From Bradyrhizobium sp. WBAH42 (GTDB lineage: Bacteria > Pseudomonadota > Alphaproteobacteria > Rhizobiales > Xanthobacteraceae): a DNA stretch of 64,000 bases. Below the pieces are notes generated by a model. It had not been told where the DNA came from and ran no database searches. It saw only the letters and a program-made list of their open reading frames with translations. Below are positions 17,970 to 26,426 of this stretch, piece after piece (positions within the stretch are counted from its first letter, which is position 1; every line of letters starts with the position of its first letter). The DNA lies in NCBI RefSeq assembly GCF_024585265.1, contig NZ_CP036533.1:4969001-5033000 (forward strand). Reading direction: 5' to 3'. A program made the translations under genes and the position numbers.

Positions 17970-19046
17970 TCACGCCCCGCAGACGATCACGCCGTACCAG
18001 CCGAGCCCGCGATAGGTCTCGTAACCCGGGGTGGCATGGAAAGCGACCAGCGTGCCCGTGCGGTCGTGGTAGAAGCCGGAGCGCTGGCCGTTCAGCGACA
18101 GCGAGATGCGTTCGCTGAGGATGCCCTGGCCGTCGGAGGCCGCGATCACGCGGAAATTCGAATCGACCAGCAGCACGCGGGCCTTGTCGCTGTCGCCGAC
18201 GCGCACGCCCTGTACGATGGCGCGGGCCTGCGGCTCCCAGTCGAAATGGATGGCGAGCACCCCGATCGGGGCGCCGTTGGCCTGGCCGCCGGCGCGGACG
18301 CTGGCGCAATAGGTCGCGACCTGGGCATTGCCGAGCAGCGGCTGGTTCTCGACGTCGCCGGCGACATAATCGTCGCCGGAGCGCAAGGACCGCGCGTCGC
18401 GAAACCATTTGGTATGGGCGACGTTCTGGCCGACGACGCGGAAGCGGTCGGCGCGGCCGTTGGCGATGACGTTGCCGTCGAGGTCGCAGAGCCAGAGATC
18501 GAGATAGACGGTGTAGGCCCCGAGGATCACGCCGAGGCGCTGCGAGGCATGGGAGACCGCCGCAGCACTGGGCGAGGCCGCGCAATCGACCACGGCGGAA
18601 TCGGTCGCCCACCAGCGCACGTCGCAGGTGCGTTCATAGAGATTGCGGTCGATCAGCTCGATCGCGTTGAGCGACAGGTCGACCATCCGCTCGCCGCGGG
18701 AGCGCTGGCTCATGCGGTCGATCGAGGCGACGAGATCGCCGGTGCGTTTGGTTAGCTGGGTCTCGAGCTCGCGGGCGATGGTCTCGACCTGCTGGCCGAC
18801 GCCGCGCACCTCCTGAGCCACGACCGCAAAGCCCGCGCCTTGTGCGCCGGCGCGCGAGCTTTCGATCAGCGCGTTCAGCGCCAGCATCTTCATCTGGTTG
18901 GTGATCTGCTGGATCGACTTGGTCTTGTCGACCGCGATCTGGTTGACCTCCGCGGTGAGGCGGTTGATCAGCGCGGAGATGTCGGAATCATCGTCCGCAG
19001 GTGCGGTGGCGATCGGCTTGGCTTTCAGACCCAGCGCAGCTGACAT
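17970..19046 (-). CDS. Soluble methyl-accepting chemotaxis-type protein with C-terminal sensor domain
   Basis: A 358-residue protein with no membrane segment. Residues about 20-110 hold only the tip of an MCP signalling domain (MKMLALNALIESSRAGAQGA, FAVVAQEVRGVGQQVETIA). The remaining 220 residues form a Cache/PAS-like sensor (DLWLCDLDGNVIANG, VAHTKWFRDA, PIGVLAIHFDWE, KARVLLVDSNFRVIAAS). This order, with signalling tip before sensor, is the reverse of a standard chemoreceptor. The long coiled coil and methylation helices are mostly missing. It may signal to a non-flagellar Che system. The ATG at 19046 follows AAGGGAAGTTCCCG. Confidence 0.82.
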   Translation of the reverse strand: MSAALGLKAKPIATAPADDDSDISALINRLTAEVNQIAVDKTKSIQQITNQMKMLALNALIESSRAGAQGAGFAVVAQEVRGVGQQVETIARELETQLTKRTGDLVASIDRMSQRSRGERMVDLSLNAIELIDRNLYERTCDVRWWATDSAVVDCAASPSAAAVSHASQRLGVILGAYTVYLDLWLCDLDGNVIANGRADRFRVVGQNVAHTKWFRDARSLRSGDDYVAGDVENQPLLGNAQVATYCASVRAGGQANGAPIGVLAIHFDWEPQARAIVQGVRVGDSDKARVLLVDSNFRVIAASDGQGILSERISLSLNGQRSGFYHDRTGTLVAFHATPGYETYRGLGWYGVIVCGA

Positions 19047-19329
19047 CGGGAACTTCCCTTGGCAATGAGGTCTGATCTGCAATGAACCCGGAACAACAAC
19101 TTACAGATCGAATACGATTCTTTTTCGAGGATTCCGCCTAACGCCTCCTTAATTTGCTGTTTGACGGAATGCCTAAATGATAGTCACTCCGGCCCGCCGA
19201 CCTGCCATCCACCGCTTTGTGCGCCCCAGCCGTTGCAAATCGCCGGGGTTTCCCAGCCAATCCTTTCAAGCCAGTCCCGGCCGCGAGCGTGATCGCCCGG
19301 ACCCGAGTTCCCAATCGATAGCCCTCGCC

Positions 19330-21171
19330 ATGACGCCTCCCGCATCCGCACTGCCCGTCGAAGCGCCCCAGGCGTTCCTGGGCGTGGCACGCTCGCTCAC
19401 CGACAAGCTGTGGCGCGACCGGCTCGATGCCCGCGGCGCGGCCCAGGCGCTCGCCATGGTGCAGCGGCACCAATTGCCGGAGCTGCTGGCGCGGGTGCTG
19501 GCGGGGCGCGGGGTCGATATCGACGCCGTCGCCGATTTCCTCGATCCGACCATCCGTAAGCTGCTGCCGGACCCGTTCACGGTGACGGAAATGGAGGCCG
19601 CCTCCAGGCGCGTCGCGGATGCCGCGACTACGGGCGAGAAGGTCGCGATCTTCGGCGACTACGACGTCGACGGCGCGACCTCGGCGGCGCTGCTGGCCTG
19701 GCACCTGCGCCATTGCGGGCTCGATCCGCTGATCCACATTCCCGACCGAATTTTCGAGGGCTACGGCCCGAACGTCGAGGCCGTGCGCGGGCTCGCCGCA
19801 AAAGGCGCGACGCTGCTCGTCACCGTCGATTGCGGCACCACCAGCATCGAGCCGCTCGCCGAGGCCAAACGCCTCGGCATGTCCGTGGTGGTGATCGACC
19901 ACCACCAATGCGGCCTCGATCTCCCCGAGGTCGATGCGCTGGTCAACCCGAACCGCCCCGATGATCTCTCGGGCCTTGGCCATCTCGCCGCGGTCGGCCT
20001 CGTGCTGGTGACGCTGGTCGCGGTCAACCGCGAGCTGCGCCAGCGCGGCTTCTGGAATGCGGAGATGCCCGAGCCGGATCTGCTCGGGATGCTGCATCAC
20101 GTCGCGCTCGGCACGGTCGCCGACATCGCGCCGCTGATCGGGCTCAACCGCGCCTTCGTGGCGAAGGGGCTGATCGCGATGCGTCGGCGCGACCATGTCG
20201 GCCACACTGCGCTGATGGACGTGGCACGGCTCAACGGCCCGCCGGAAGCCTGGCATCTCGGTTTCATGCTGGGGCCGCGCGTCAATGCCGGCGGCCGTAT
20301 CGGCCGCGCCGATCTCGGAGTGCGGCTGCTGCTCGAAGGCGACAGCGTCGAGGCGGCGCGGATCGCGGCCGAGCTCGACCGTCTCAACAGCGAACGCCGC
20401 GTCATCGAGCAGGCGGCGGAAGCCCAGGCCGAAGCCGAGGCGCTGGCCTCGATCGGGCTGGAGGACAAGCTCGCCGTGATCGTCACGGCCTCGGAAGGCT
20501 GGCATCCGGGCGTGGTCGGCCTCGTCGCCTCCCGCCTGAAGGAAAAGTTTTCGCGGCCTGCCTTTGCCATTGCGCTGGAGCCCGGCGGCATCGGCACCGG
20601 CTCGGGCCGCTCGATCGCCGGCGTCGATCTCGGCAAGGCGGTGCGGCAGGCGGTCGCTGACGGCATTCTGCTCAAGGGGGGCGGCCACGCCATGGCCGCG
20701 GGCGTGACGCTGCGCAAGGAGAAGCTCGCCGAATTCCGCGCCTATCTCGAGACCGTGCTGGCGCGCGACGTCGCCGAGGCGCGCCACGTCAACGAGCTCT
20801 ATATCGACGGCGCGGTCTCGGCGCGCGCGGTGACGCCGGAGCTGGCGACGACGCTCAACCGCGCCGGTCCCTTCGGCAGCGGCAATCCGGAGCCGGTGCT
20901 GGCGCTGCCGGCGCACCAGCTCGTCTTTGCCGACGAGGTCGGACAGGCGCATCTGCGCCTGCGCTTCAAGGCGGGTGATGGCGCCATCGTCAACGGCATC
21001 GCGTTCCGTTCGATCGGCCAGAAGCTCGGCAATGCGCTGCTCGCCAATCGCGGCCAGCAGATGCACGTCGCGGGCTCGTTGTCGGTGGACCGCTACCAGG
21101 GCGCCGAGCGCGTGCAATTCCGCGTCGTCGACGTCGCGCTACCGGACCAGGGGCCATCCGTGATTAGATGA
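19330..21171 (+). CDS. recJ: Single-stranded-DNA-specific 5'-3' exonuclease RecJ
   Basis: Degrades single-stranded DNA 5' to 3' in recombination and mismatch repair. The 613 residues carry the DHH phosphoesterase motifs: FGDYDVDGATSAALL (motif I), TVDCGTTS (II), VVIDHHQCG (III) and the GLGHLAAVGL/GTVADIAPLIG region. The DHHA1 part has GWHPGVVGLVASRLKEK and GGGHAMAAGVTL, and an OB fold ends the protein (GPFGSGNPEPVLALP onward). The ATG at 19330 gives the usual N-terminus, though the frame is open from 19177. A palindromic repeat follows immediately. Confidence 0.96.
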   Translation: MTPPASALPVEAPQAFLGVARSLTDKLWRDRLDARGAAQALAMVQRHQLPELLARVLAGRGVDIDAVADFLDPTIRKLLPDPFTVTEMEAASRRVADAATTGEKVAIFGDYDVDGATSAALLAWHLRHCGLDPLIHIPDRIFEGYGPNVEAVRGLAAKGATLLVTVDCGTTSIEPLAEAKRLGMSVVVIDHHQCGLDLPEVDALVNPNRPDDLSGLGHLAAVGLVLVTLVAVNRELRQRGFWNAEMPEPDLLGMLHHVALGTVADIAPLIGLNRAFVAKGLIAMRRRDHVGHTALMDVARLNGPPEAWHLGFMLGPRVNAGGRIGRADLGVRLLLEGDSVEAARIAAELDRLNSERRVIEQAAEAQAEAEALASIGLEDKLAVIVTASEGWHPGVVGLVASRLKEKFSRPAFAIALEPGGIGTGSGRSIAGVDLGKAVRQAVADGILLKGGGHAMAAGVTLRKEKLAEFRAYLETVLARDVAEARHVNELYIDGAVSARAVTPELATTLNRAGPFGSGNPEPVLALPAHQLVFADEVGQAHLRLRFKAGDGAIVNGIAFRSIGQKLGNALLANRGQQMHVAGSLSVDRYQGAERVQFRVVDVALPDQGPSVIR

Positions 21172-21220
21172 CGCATGATCCGGAAAAGTGCGAAGCGGTT
21201 TTCCGACAAAGATCATGCGC
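21171..21220. repeat. Intergenic palindrome, CGGAAAAGTG family, copy 2
   Basis: A 50-base palindrome starting at the recJ stop. Outer arms are GCATGATC and GATCATGC, inner arms CGGAAAA and TTTTCCG. It shares its core with the element after hom (4812-4860). Both copies sit immediately downstream of a stop codon, which fits a role in 3'-end formation. Confidence 0.75.
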
Positions 21221-21259
21221 AAAAGACAACGGCCGCAAACAACAAAAAAGGGAGTGAGC

Positions 21260-22069
21260 ATGGCAGGGCAGGTTGAGGGCAAGGTCGCACTGGTGACGGG
21301 CGGCGCCTCCGGCATTGGCGAGGCTATCGTCGAGCTGTTCGCGCGCGAAGGCGCCACGGTCATCGCGACCGACATCGACGAGCTGAGGGGCCCCGAGCTC
21401 ATCAGGCGCATCACCAATGCCGGCGGCAAGGCCATCTTTCTGGAGCAGGATGTCACGAGCGAAGAGCGCTGGATCGAGATCGTCGCCGAGATCGCAAGGC
21501 GCTTCGGCCGGCTCGACGTGCTCGTCTCCAATGCCGGCATCGGCATTTCCGTGCCATCGATCGTCGACATGACTCTCGCTGACTGGCGCAAGCAGAATGC
21601 GATCAATCTCGATGGCGTGTTTCTGTCGGTCAAGCATTGCCTTCCCCTGATGCGTAAGACCGGCGGCGGCTCGATCGTCATGATGTCCTCGCTGGCGGGC
21701 CTGCGCGGCTCGCCCGGATTGTCGGCCTATTCAGCGACAAAGGGCGGCGTGCGGCTGTTCGCCAAGTCGATCGCGATGGAGTGCGCGGCGGCAGGCGACG
21801 GTATCCGCGTCAACTCGGTTCATCCCGGCATCATCGACACCCCGATCTGGGGCAAGATCCCGACGGGGGCGGCCGGCTCTGGCCAGAACGCCCCGATCGA
21901 TCCGGAGGAGCGCGCCCGTGTCGTCACGCCGCTTGGCCGCGCCGGCCAGGCCGCGGAGATCGCCTCGGGCGTGCTGTATCTCGCCTCCGATGCCTCGCGC
22001 TATGTCACCGGCAGCGAGCTCGTCATCGATGGCGGCATGAACGCCGGCGGGGTGCCGCGGCGCGCTTGA
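21260..22069 (+). CDS. Short-chain dehydrogenase/reductase
   Basis: A classical 269-residue SDR. The cofactor loop is TGGASGIGEA, followed by NAGIG, the catalytic Ser in SIVMMSSLAG and the YSATKGG motif (Tyr and Lys), ending in the standard SDASRYVTGSELVIDGGMNAG. Acidic residues after beta-2 (TDIDE) suggest NAD preference. The start follows GGGAGTGAGC. The substrate alcohol is unknown. The aldolase-like gene follows after 97 bases and may be co-expressed. Confidence 0.92.
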   Translation: MAGQVEGKVALVTGGASGIGEAIVELFAREGATVIATDIDELRGPELIRRITNAGGKAIFLEQDVTSEERWIEIVAEIARRFGRLDVLVSNAGIGISVPSIVDMTLADWRKQNAINLDGVFLSVKHCLPLMRKTGGGSIVMMSSLAGLRGSPGLSAYSATKGGVRLFAKSIAMECAAAGDGIRVNSVHPGIIDTPIWGKIPTGAAGSGQNAPIDPEERARVVTPLGRAGQAAEIASGVLYLASDASRYVTGSELVIDGGMNAGGVPRRA

Positions 22070-22166
22070 TCGACGCAGGGCAGGGTGGCGACCGCAGGGG
22101 CTGACGCGAAGGCGCCAGCCCTGTACAACACGGGCCAGCTCCCAAACGACAGAGGTGTCCTTCGCC

Positions 22167-22964
22167 ATGGCGCACAGCCTTCACGCGTCCTCACCCGCGC
22201 CCGCGACCTTCCGCTCCAATCGGCCGGATCTCGCCACCGACGCGATCCGCACCGCACGCGAGGATCTGGCCGCCTGCTTCCGCATGGCCGCGCGCAACGG
22301 CTTTGAGGAGGGCATCTGCAATCACTTCTCGGCGGTCGTGCCGGGCCATGACGACCTCTTCCTCGTCAACCCCTACGGCTACGCCTTCCGCGAACTGACG
22401 GCGTCAAAGCTCCTGATCTGCGATTTCCACGGCAACGTGCTTGACGGCGAGGGCGTGCCCGAGGCGACCGCCTTCTACATCCATGCCGAGATGCACAGGC
22501 TGCTGCCGCGCGCCAAGGTCGCCTTCCATACGCACATGCCCTATGCCACGGCGCTGTCGATGACCGAGGGCGAGCCCCTGATCTGGGCCGGCCAGACCGC
22601 ACTGAAATTCTACGGCCGCACCGCGGTCGACCGCGACTATAACGGCCTCGCGCTCGACAGCCGCGAAGGCGCGCGTATCGCCTCCGCCGTTGGCGATGCC
22701 GACATCGTCTTCATGAAGCATCACGGCGTGATGGTGCTGGCGCCGACCATCGCGGAGGCCTGGGACGATCTCTATTATCTCGAGCGCGCCGCCGAGGTGC
22801 AGGTGCTGGCGATGTCGACCGGACGGAAGGTGCTGCCGGTCGATCCCGCGATTGCGGCCGAGACCTACAGGCAGATGCGCGAGGGCGATTCCGAATCCGC
22901 CCGGCTGCATCTCGCTGCGATCCGCAGACAGCTCGATGCGGAAGAGCCGCAATACAGGCACTGA
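22167..22964 (+). CDS. Class II aldolase/adducin family protein
   Basis: A 265-residue zinc-dependent fold. NGFEEGICNHFSAVVPG, NPYGYAFRELTASKLLICD, the metal ligands in VAFHTHMPYATAL and the third His in FMKHHGVMVLAPT match class II aldolases (fuculose-phosphate aldolase type); related proteins are decarboxylases or adducin-like proteins of unknown role. The ATG at 22167 is preferred over a GTG at 22155. It follows the SDR gene in the same direction. Confidence 0.88.
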   Translation: MAHSLHASSPAPATFRSNRPDLATDAIRTAREDLAACFRMAARNGFEEGICNHFSAVVPGHDDLFLVNPYGYAFRELTASKLLICDFHGNVLDGEGVPEATAFYIHAEMHRLLPRAKVAFHTHMPYATALSMTEGEPLIWAGQTALKFYGRTAVDRDYNGLALDSREGARIASAVGDADIVFMKHHGVMVLAPTIAEAWDDLYYLERAAEVQVLAMSTGRKVLPVDPAIAAETYRQMREGDSESARLHLAAIRRQLDAEEPQYRH

Positions 22965-22986
22965 GAAAGGGAGCACCAGCCACGGT

Positions 22987-23089
22987 GTCATTCCGGGGCG
23001 CGCCACTTGGCGCGAACCCGGAATCCATTTTTCCGCGCGCTTGCTGCCCGATGGATTCCGGGCTCGCGCTTCGCGCGCCCCGGAATGAC
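22987..23089. repeat. Bradyrhizobium-type GTCATTCCGGGGCGCG repeat
   Basis: A 103-base inverted repeat. It opens with GTCATTCCGGGGCGCG and closes with CGCGCCCCGGAATGAC; inside, CCCGGAATCCAT pairs with ATGGATTCCGGG. It lies between the converging aldolase-like and transglycosylase genes and may terminate both. Confidence 0.8.
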
Positions 23090-23097
23090 GAGCGCGA

Positions 23098-24327
23098 CTA
23101 TCCACCCTGCCGCAGCTTGGCCAGCACCTTCAGCCCGCCATAGCCGTCCGCTGGCGTGATGCCGGCGCGCTGCTGGAAATCCTTGACCGCCTTCATGGTG
23201 TCGTTGCCGACGCGGCCGTCGGTGCCGCCGGTGTCGAAGCCGGCCTTGGTGAGGCGCGTTTGCATCTCCTGCACCTCGGCGAGCGTCAATGCACGCTCGG
23301 AGCCCGGGAAAGGCTGGATGAAGGGCGGAGCTCCCAGGCAGCGATCCCCGAGATGGCAGATCGCCAGCGCGTAGTTCATGGAAGGGTTATAGCTCTTCAC
23401 CGAATAGAAGTTCGGTCCGAGCAGGAAGGTCGGCCCGCCCGCAACCGGCGTCCACATCTGTGCGGATGCGTTGGGCTGCGGAAACGGTTGGCCGTCGGCG
23501 CGGCTGACGCCGGCCGCCTGCCAGGCTGCATAGGTACGGCTGCCGCTCATGTTGCCGGACGCGCGCACCTCGTAGCCCCAATGCTCGCCGCGATGCCACT
23601 TGCCGCGATTGACAAGGTATTTTGCAGTCGAGCCCAGCGCGTCGTCGGGCTTGCCGAACGGCGAGACCTTGCCGTCGCCGTCATAGTCGATGCCGACATT
23701 GAGCCAGACTTCCGGCATCCATTGCGAATGCCCCATCGCGCCGGCCCAGGAGCCCCGCATTTCCTCAGGCGTGCTCCAACCCTTGTCGACGATGCGCAGT
23801 GCGTTGATCAGCTCGGTCTCCCAATAGGCCTTGCGGCGCGGCTCGTTCCAGGCGAGCGCGGCGAGCGAGGGAAACACCGGCCTCATATGGTTCTGCTGCA
23901 CCAGGGGATCGCCATAGGCGGACTCGACGCCCCACAGCGCCAGCAGCGTGCCGCGCTCGACCCCGAAATCGCGCTCGACGCGGGCGAGCAGCGCCTCGTT
24001 GTTCTTCAGCGCGATCTTGCCGTTGATGATGCGCCAGTCCGAGACGCGGCGGTTGATGTACTGCCAGACCTGCTCGTGGAATTCGGGCTGGTTGCGCATC
24101 TGCGCGAACACGCTCATGTCCGGCTCGACCCTTCCCATCGCGCGCTGCCATGTCGCGGCGGAAATACCTTTTGCCGTCGCGCGTGCGCGAAAGCTCTCAC
24201 GCCATTCGTCGAAGCCGGGGGGCGCGGCGAGAGCGCGGCTGGGCAGCGCGAGCAAAGCGGCTACACCAAGCGTCGACTGGAGCAGGGCGCGGCGGGTGTG
24301 ACGGGGCGAGGAATCAGCGTGCTTCAT
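23098..24327 (-). CDS. Lytic murein transglycosylase, MltB family, with peptidoglycan-binding domain
   Basis: Cleaves the MurNAc-GlcNAc bond of peptidoglycan non-hydrolytically. The 409 residues begin with a signal region (RRALLQSTLGVAALLALPSRALAA in pieces, Tat-like Arg pair), then the SLT_2 catalytic domain with Glu in LWGVESAYGD and the AGAMGHSQWMPEVWL block. A PG_binding_1 domain closes the protein (EVQEMQTRLTKAGFDTGG, GNDTMKAVKDFQQRAG). The ATG at 24327 is preferred; a GTG lies two codons upstream. Confidence 0.92.
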   Translation of the reverse strand: MKHADSSPRHTRRALLQSTLGVAALLALPSRALAAPPGFDEWRESFRARATAKGISAATWQRAMGRVEPDMSVFAQMRNQPEFHEQVWQYINRRVSDWRIINGKIALKNNEALLARVERDFGVERGTLLALWGVESAYGDPLVQQNHMRPVFPSLAALAWNEPRRKAYWETELINALRIVDKGWSTPEEMRGSWAGAMGHSQWMPEVWLNVGIDYDGDGKVSPFGKPDDALGSTAKYLVNRGKWHRGEHWGYEVRASGNMSGSRTYAAWQAAGVSRADGQPFPQPNASAQMWTPVAGGPTFLLGPNFYSVKSYNPSMNYALAICHLGDRCLGAPPFIQPFPGSERALTLAEVQEMQTRLTKAGFDTGGTDGRVGNDTMKAVKDFQQRAGITPADGYGGLKVLAKLRQGG

Positions 24328-24531
24328 GGGCACATTCTAGCCGGAAACATGGCCCGTGTGAGTCGGTTCCAGGAACGGCAATGTGCGTGGATCGTGCCTG
24401 AGCGCATCGTCTGTTCCCACCGGAACAAGTGTCGCTCTTCCCGCATTCCCTCCTCGTCCGGAAGGAGGAGAAGATTCGGCCGTGGGCCGGGCCTGCCTTC
24501 CGTACGTCTGTTCATCGAAAAACGGGGTGGA

Positions 24532-24783
24532 ATGAAGATACGCACGCATGCGGAAAGCCATGTCGTCGAGCTCGACGACGGATCGCAATGGAAGATCTTT
24601 CCCGGCGACCTCGCGACGACGCTGAGCTGGAAGCCCGAAACCGATTTGCGTCTCGAGCCGAGCGGTGAGCGAGTGAATTCGCACGTGCTGGTCAATACCG
24701 CGGACCAGACCCGCGTGCGGGTGATCGCGGCGGACGAGACCTGGCCCGACGGCGCAGTCAAGAACGCCTTGAAAGGCGGGTAG
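24532..24783 (+). CDS. Small conserved-looking protein of unknown function
   Basis: An 83-residue protein starting MKIRTHAESHVVELDDGSQW. It is predicted to be a small beta-rich domain (alternating strands VELDDGSQWKIF, DLRLEP, SHVLVN, RVRVIAAD) with no signal or membrane segment. GGGGTGG just upstream of the ATG serves as ribosome-binding site. No family recognised. The 204 bases upstream hold no other gene. Confidence 0.65.
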   Translation: MKIRTHAESHVVELDDGSQWKIFPGDLATTLSWKPETDLRLEPSGERVNSHVLVNTADQTRVRVIAADETWPDGAVKNALKGG

Positions 24784-24816
24784 AACTGCGGCCGCGACAG
24801 CTGCGATGCCGGTCGC

Positions 24817-25338
24817 CTAGTCCTCCTGCAGGTCAGCCGCAATTCCGGCAAGCCAGCGCCGGATCGTGGTTTCCGCCTTTGAATCCAGATTTCGAGCGAG
24901 GCGCTTCTCCAATTCGAGCACACGCTGCCGGCACGTCTTCAAAAGTGTCGCGCCGCGCGGCGTCAGCGTCCATTGCTGGATGCGGCCGTGGACGGGATGA
25001 GGCGTCATGACAATGGCACCGTCGCGTTCGAGGTTGCGAATGATGACGCCGACGGTCTGGGGCGTCAGGAAGGTGAGGCGGGCGACATCGGCCCCCGACA
25101 AGCCCGGATAGGCGTTCAGCATCGTCAGCACCGCGAATTGCGGCGACGTCACGCCGAGATCGGCCAGGGTGCGCTCCATCGTCAGACGAACCGCGGCGTG
25201 GGCCTGGCGCAGCAGATAGCCGAGGTAGCCCTGCTCGCCGCGCTTGCCTTCGCCCGGCGCGGGAACATGCACGGCGCCGTGTTCAACTGCCTTTCGTCCC
25301 GATTGCGATCTCGTGACGTCATTGGTCTTGCGTGGCAT
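24817..25338 (-). CDS. MarR-family transcriptional regulator
   Basis: A 173-residue winged-helix repressor-type protein. After a charged 35-residue N-terminal extension, the MarR fold is visible: VTSPQFAVLTMLNAYPGLSG, recognition helix TFLTPQTVGVIIRNLERDG, wing MTPHPVHGRIQQWTLTPRG, then the dimerisation helix. It is divergent from the AhpD-like gene. A perfect 16-base palindrome overlaps its start codon, indicating autorepression and control of the neighbour. Confidence 0.9.
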   Translation of the reverse strand: MPRKTNDVTRSQSGRKAVEHGAVHVPAPGEGKRGEQGYLGYLLRQAHAAVRLTMERTLADLGVTSPQFAVLTMLNAYPGLSGADVARLTFLTPQTVGVIIRNLERDGAIVMTPHPVHGRIQQWTLTPRGATLLKTCRQRVLELEKRLARNLDSKAETTIRRWLAGIAADLQED

Positions 25339-25371
25339 ATAAGAGCTCTTATAAGATATCCGAGCTCTTAT
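25338..25371. promoter_or_regulatory. Probable MarR operator (two palindromes)
   Basis: TATAAGAGCTCTTATA (25338-25353) is a perfect 16-base palindrome. A second imperfect one, ATCCGAGCTCTTAT, lies at 25358-25371, with centres 19 bases apart, close to two helical turns. They occupy the short divergent region between the MarR gene and the AhpD-like gene and should hold the overlapping promoters. Confidence 0.7.
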
Positions 25372-25386
25372 AATAGGCCGAGGTGA

Positions 25387-25872
25387 ATGGCAATGTCACA
25401 CGCCCGCAGCGAATATGAAGATTTCAAGCGGATCGCGCCCGATGCGTATGATCTGGTGCTGGCGCTGGGCCAGCTTGCGGCCAAGGCCGGCCTCGACAAG
25501 CAACTGCTCGAACTGGTCAAGCTGCGCGCCTCGCAAATCAACGGCTGCGCCTTCTGCGTGCAGCACCACGTCCTGCTGTCGGAACGGATCGGCGTTCCCG
25601 TCGACAAGCTCCATCTGGTCGCGGTCTGGCGCGAGGCGCCGATCTTTTCGCCGCGCGAGCGGGCTGCGCTCGCCTGGGCCGAGGCGCTGACCTGTCTGCC
25701 CGACGGCGTCGGCGACGAGGTCTATGCGGAAGCGTCCGGCGAATTCTCCGAGACTGAATTGACGTACCTGACCTCGGCCGTCGCCTCGATCAACGTCTGG
25801 AACCGCTTCGGCGCGGCGTTTCGCTGGACGCCTGCAAAGCGGCCGGTCGCAACGGCCGCCGCTGCGTCCTGA
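25387..25872 (+). CDS. AhpD-like carboxymuconolactone decarboxylase family protein
   Basis: A 161-residue protein with the AhpD core: LLELVKLRASQINGCAFCVQ followed by HH contains the CxxC and downstream His of alkylhydroperoxidase-like enzymes. It probably reduces peroxides or acts as a thiol relay. ATGs at 25387 and 25393 both follow GAGGTG; the second has the better spacing. A cupin gene follows in the same direction, and a MarR regulator with a palindromic operator faces it, suggesting an oxidant- or electrophile-induced unit. Confidence 0.88.
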   Translation: MAMSHARSEYEDFKRIAPDAYDLVLALGQLAAKAGLDKQLLELVKLRASQINGCAFCVQHHVLLSERIGVPVDKLHLVAVWREAPIFSPRERAALAWAEALTCLPDGVGDEVYAEASGEFSETELTYLTSAVASINVWNRFGAAFRWTPAKRPVATAAAAS

Positions 25873-25893
25873 CGGAGGCAAGGGGAGATCACG

Positions 25894-26397
25894 ATGACAG
25901 CCATGAGCTTTTCTGCCGTGCAGTGGCCGGCGCCGTCGCGTTCGACGACGCTCGCCGTCGTCGCAGGGGTCGCCTGCGCGCTCGCGATCGGCAAGACGCT
26001 GCCGGTGACGATGGACACCGTCGCAGGCGTACTGACCCCGCTCTGCGCCACGGCCGCGGAGGGCTCGCCGCTCGACAAGGTCGAGCCGATCGGCTCCTAC
26101 GCGCTGCCGAACGTCCCGGGCAAGCGCGTCACCATCGTGCGCGTATCCTATGGTCCGGGCGGGTTTTCGCGGCCGCATCGCCACGCGGGATCCGTTACCG
26201 CCTACATCACCAAGGGCGAGATCCGCTCGCAACTCGGCGGCGGCCCGGTCGAGACGTTCGGCGTCGGCCAGTCCTTCTTCGAACCACCGGGCTCGACGCA
26301 CCTGGTCTCGGCCAATGCCAGTATGACGGAGCCGGCGGAGTTGATTGCGGTGTTCGTGGCCGATGAAGGCGCGCAGCTGACGACTTTCCTGGAGTAG
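25894..26397 (+). CDS. Cupin-domain protein with N-terminal hydrophobic segment
   Basis: A 167-residue protein. Residues about 20-35 (TLAVVAGVACALAIG) form a hydrophobic segment that could anchor or export it. The cupin barrel follows, with metal-type residues in FSRPHRHAGSVTAYITKGEIRS in pieces and GQSFFEPPGSTHLVSAN. Activity unknown. It begins 21 bases after the AhpD-like gene and is likely in its operon. Confidence 0.85.
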   Translation: MTAMSFSAVQWPAPSRSTTLAVVAGVACALAIGKTLPVTMDTVAGVLTPLCATAAEGSPLDKVEPIGSYALPNVPGKRVTIVRVSYGPGGFSRPHRHAGSVTAYITKGEIRSQLGGGPVETFGVGQSFFEPPGSTHLVSANASMTEPAELIAVFVADEGAQLTTFLE

Positions 26398-26426
26398 CCT
26401 ACACGGGGCATTCGCGACACCCGTGC

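Noticed and set aside
19138..21117. Very long open frame on the minus strand opposite recJ
   Set aside because: It is the GC-driven antisense frame of recJ; its composition is Arg/His/Gly-rich without any family motif, whereas recJ has all DHH motifs.
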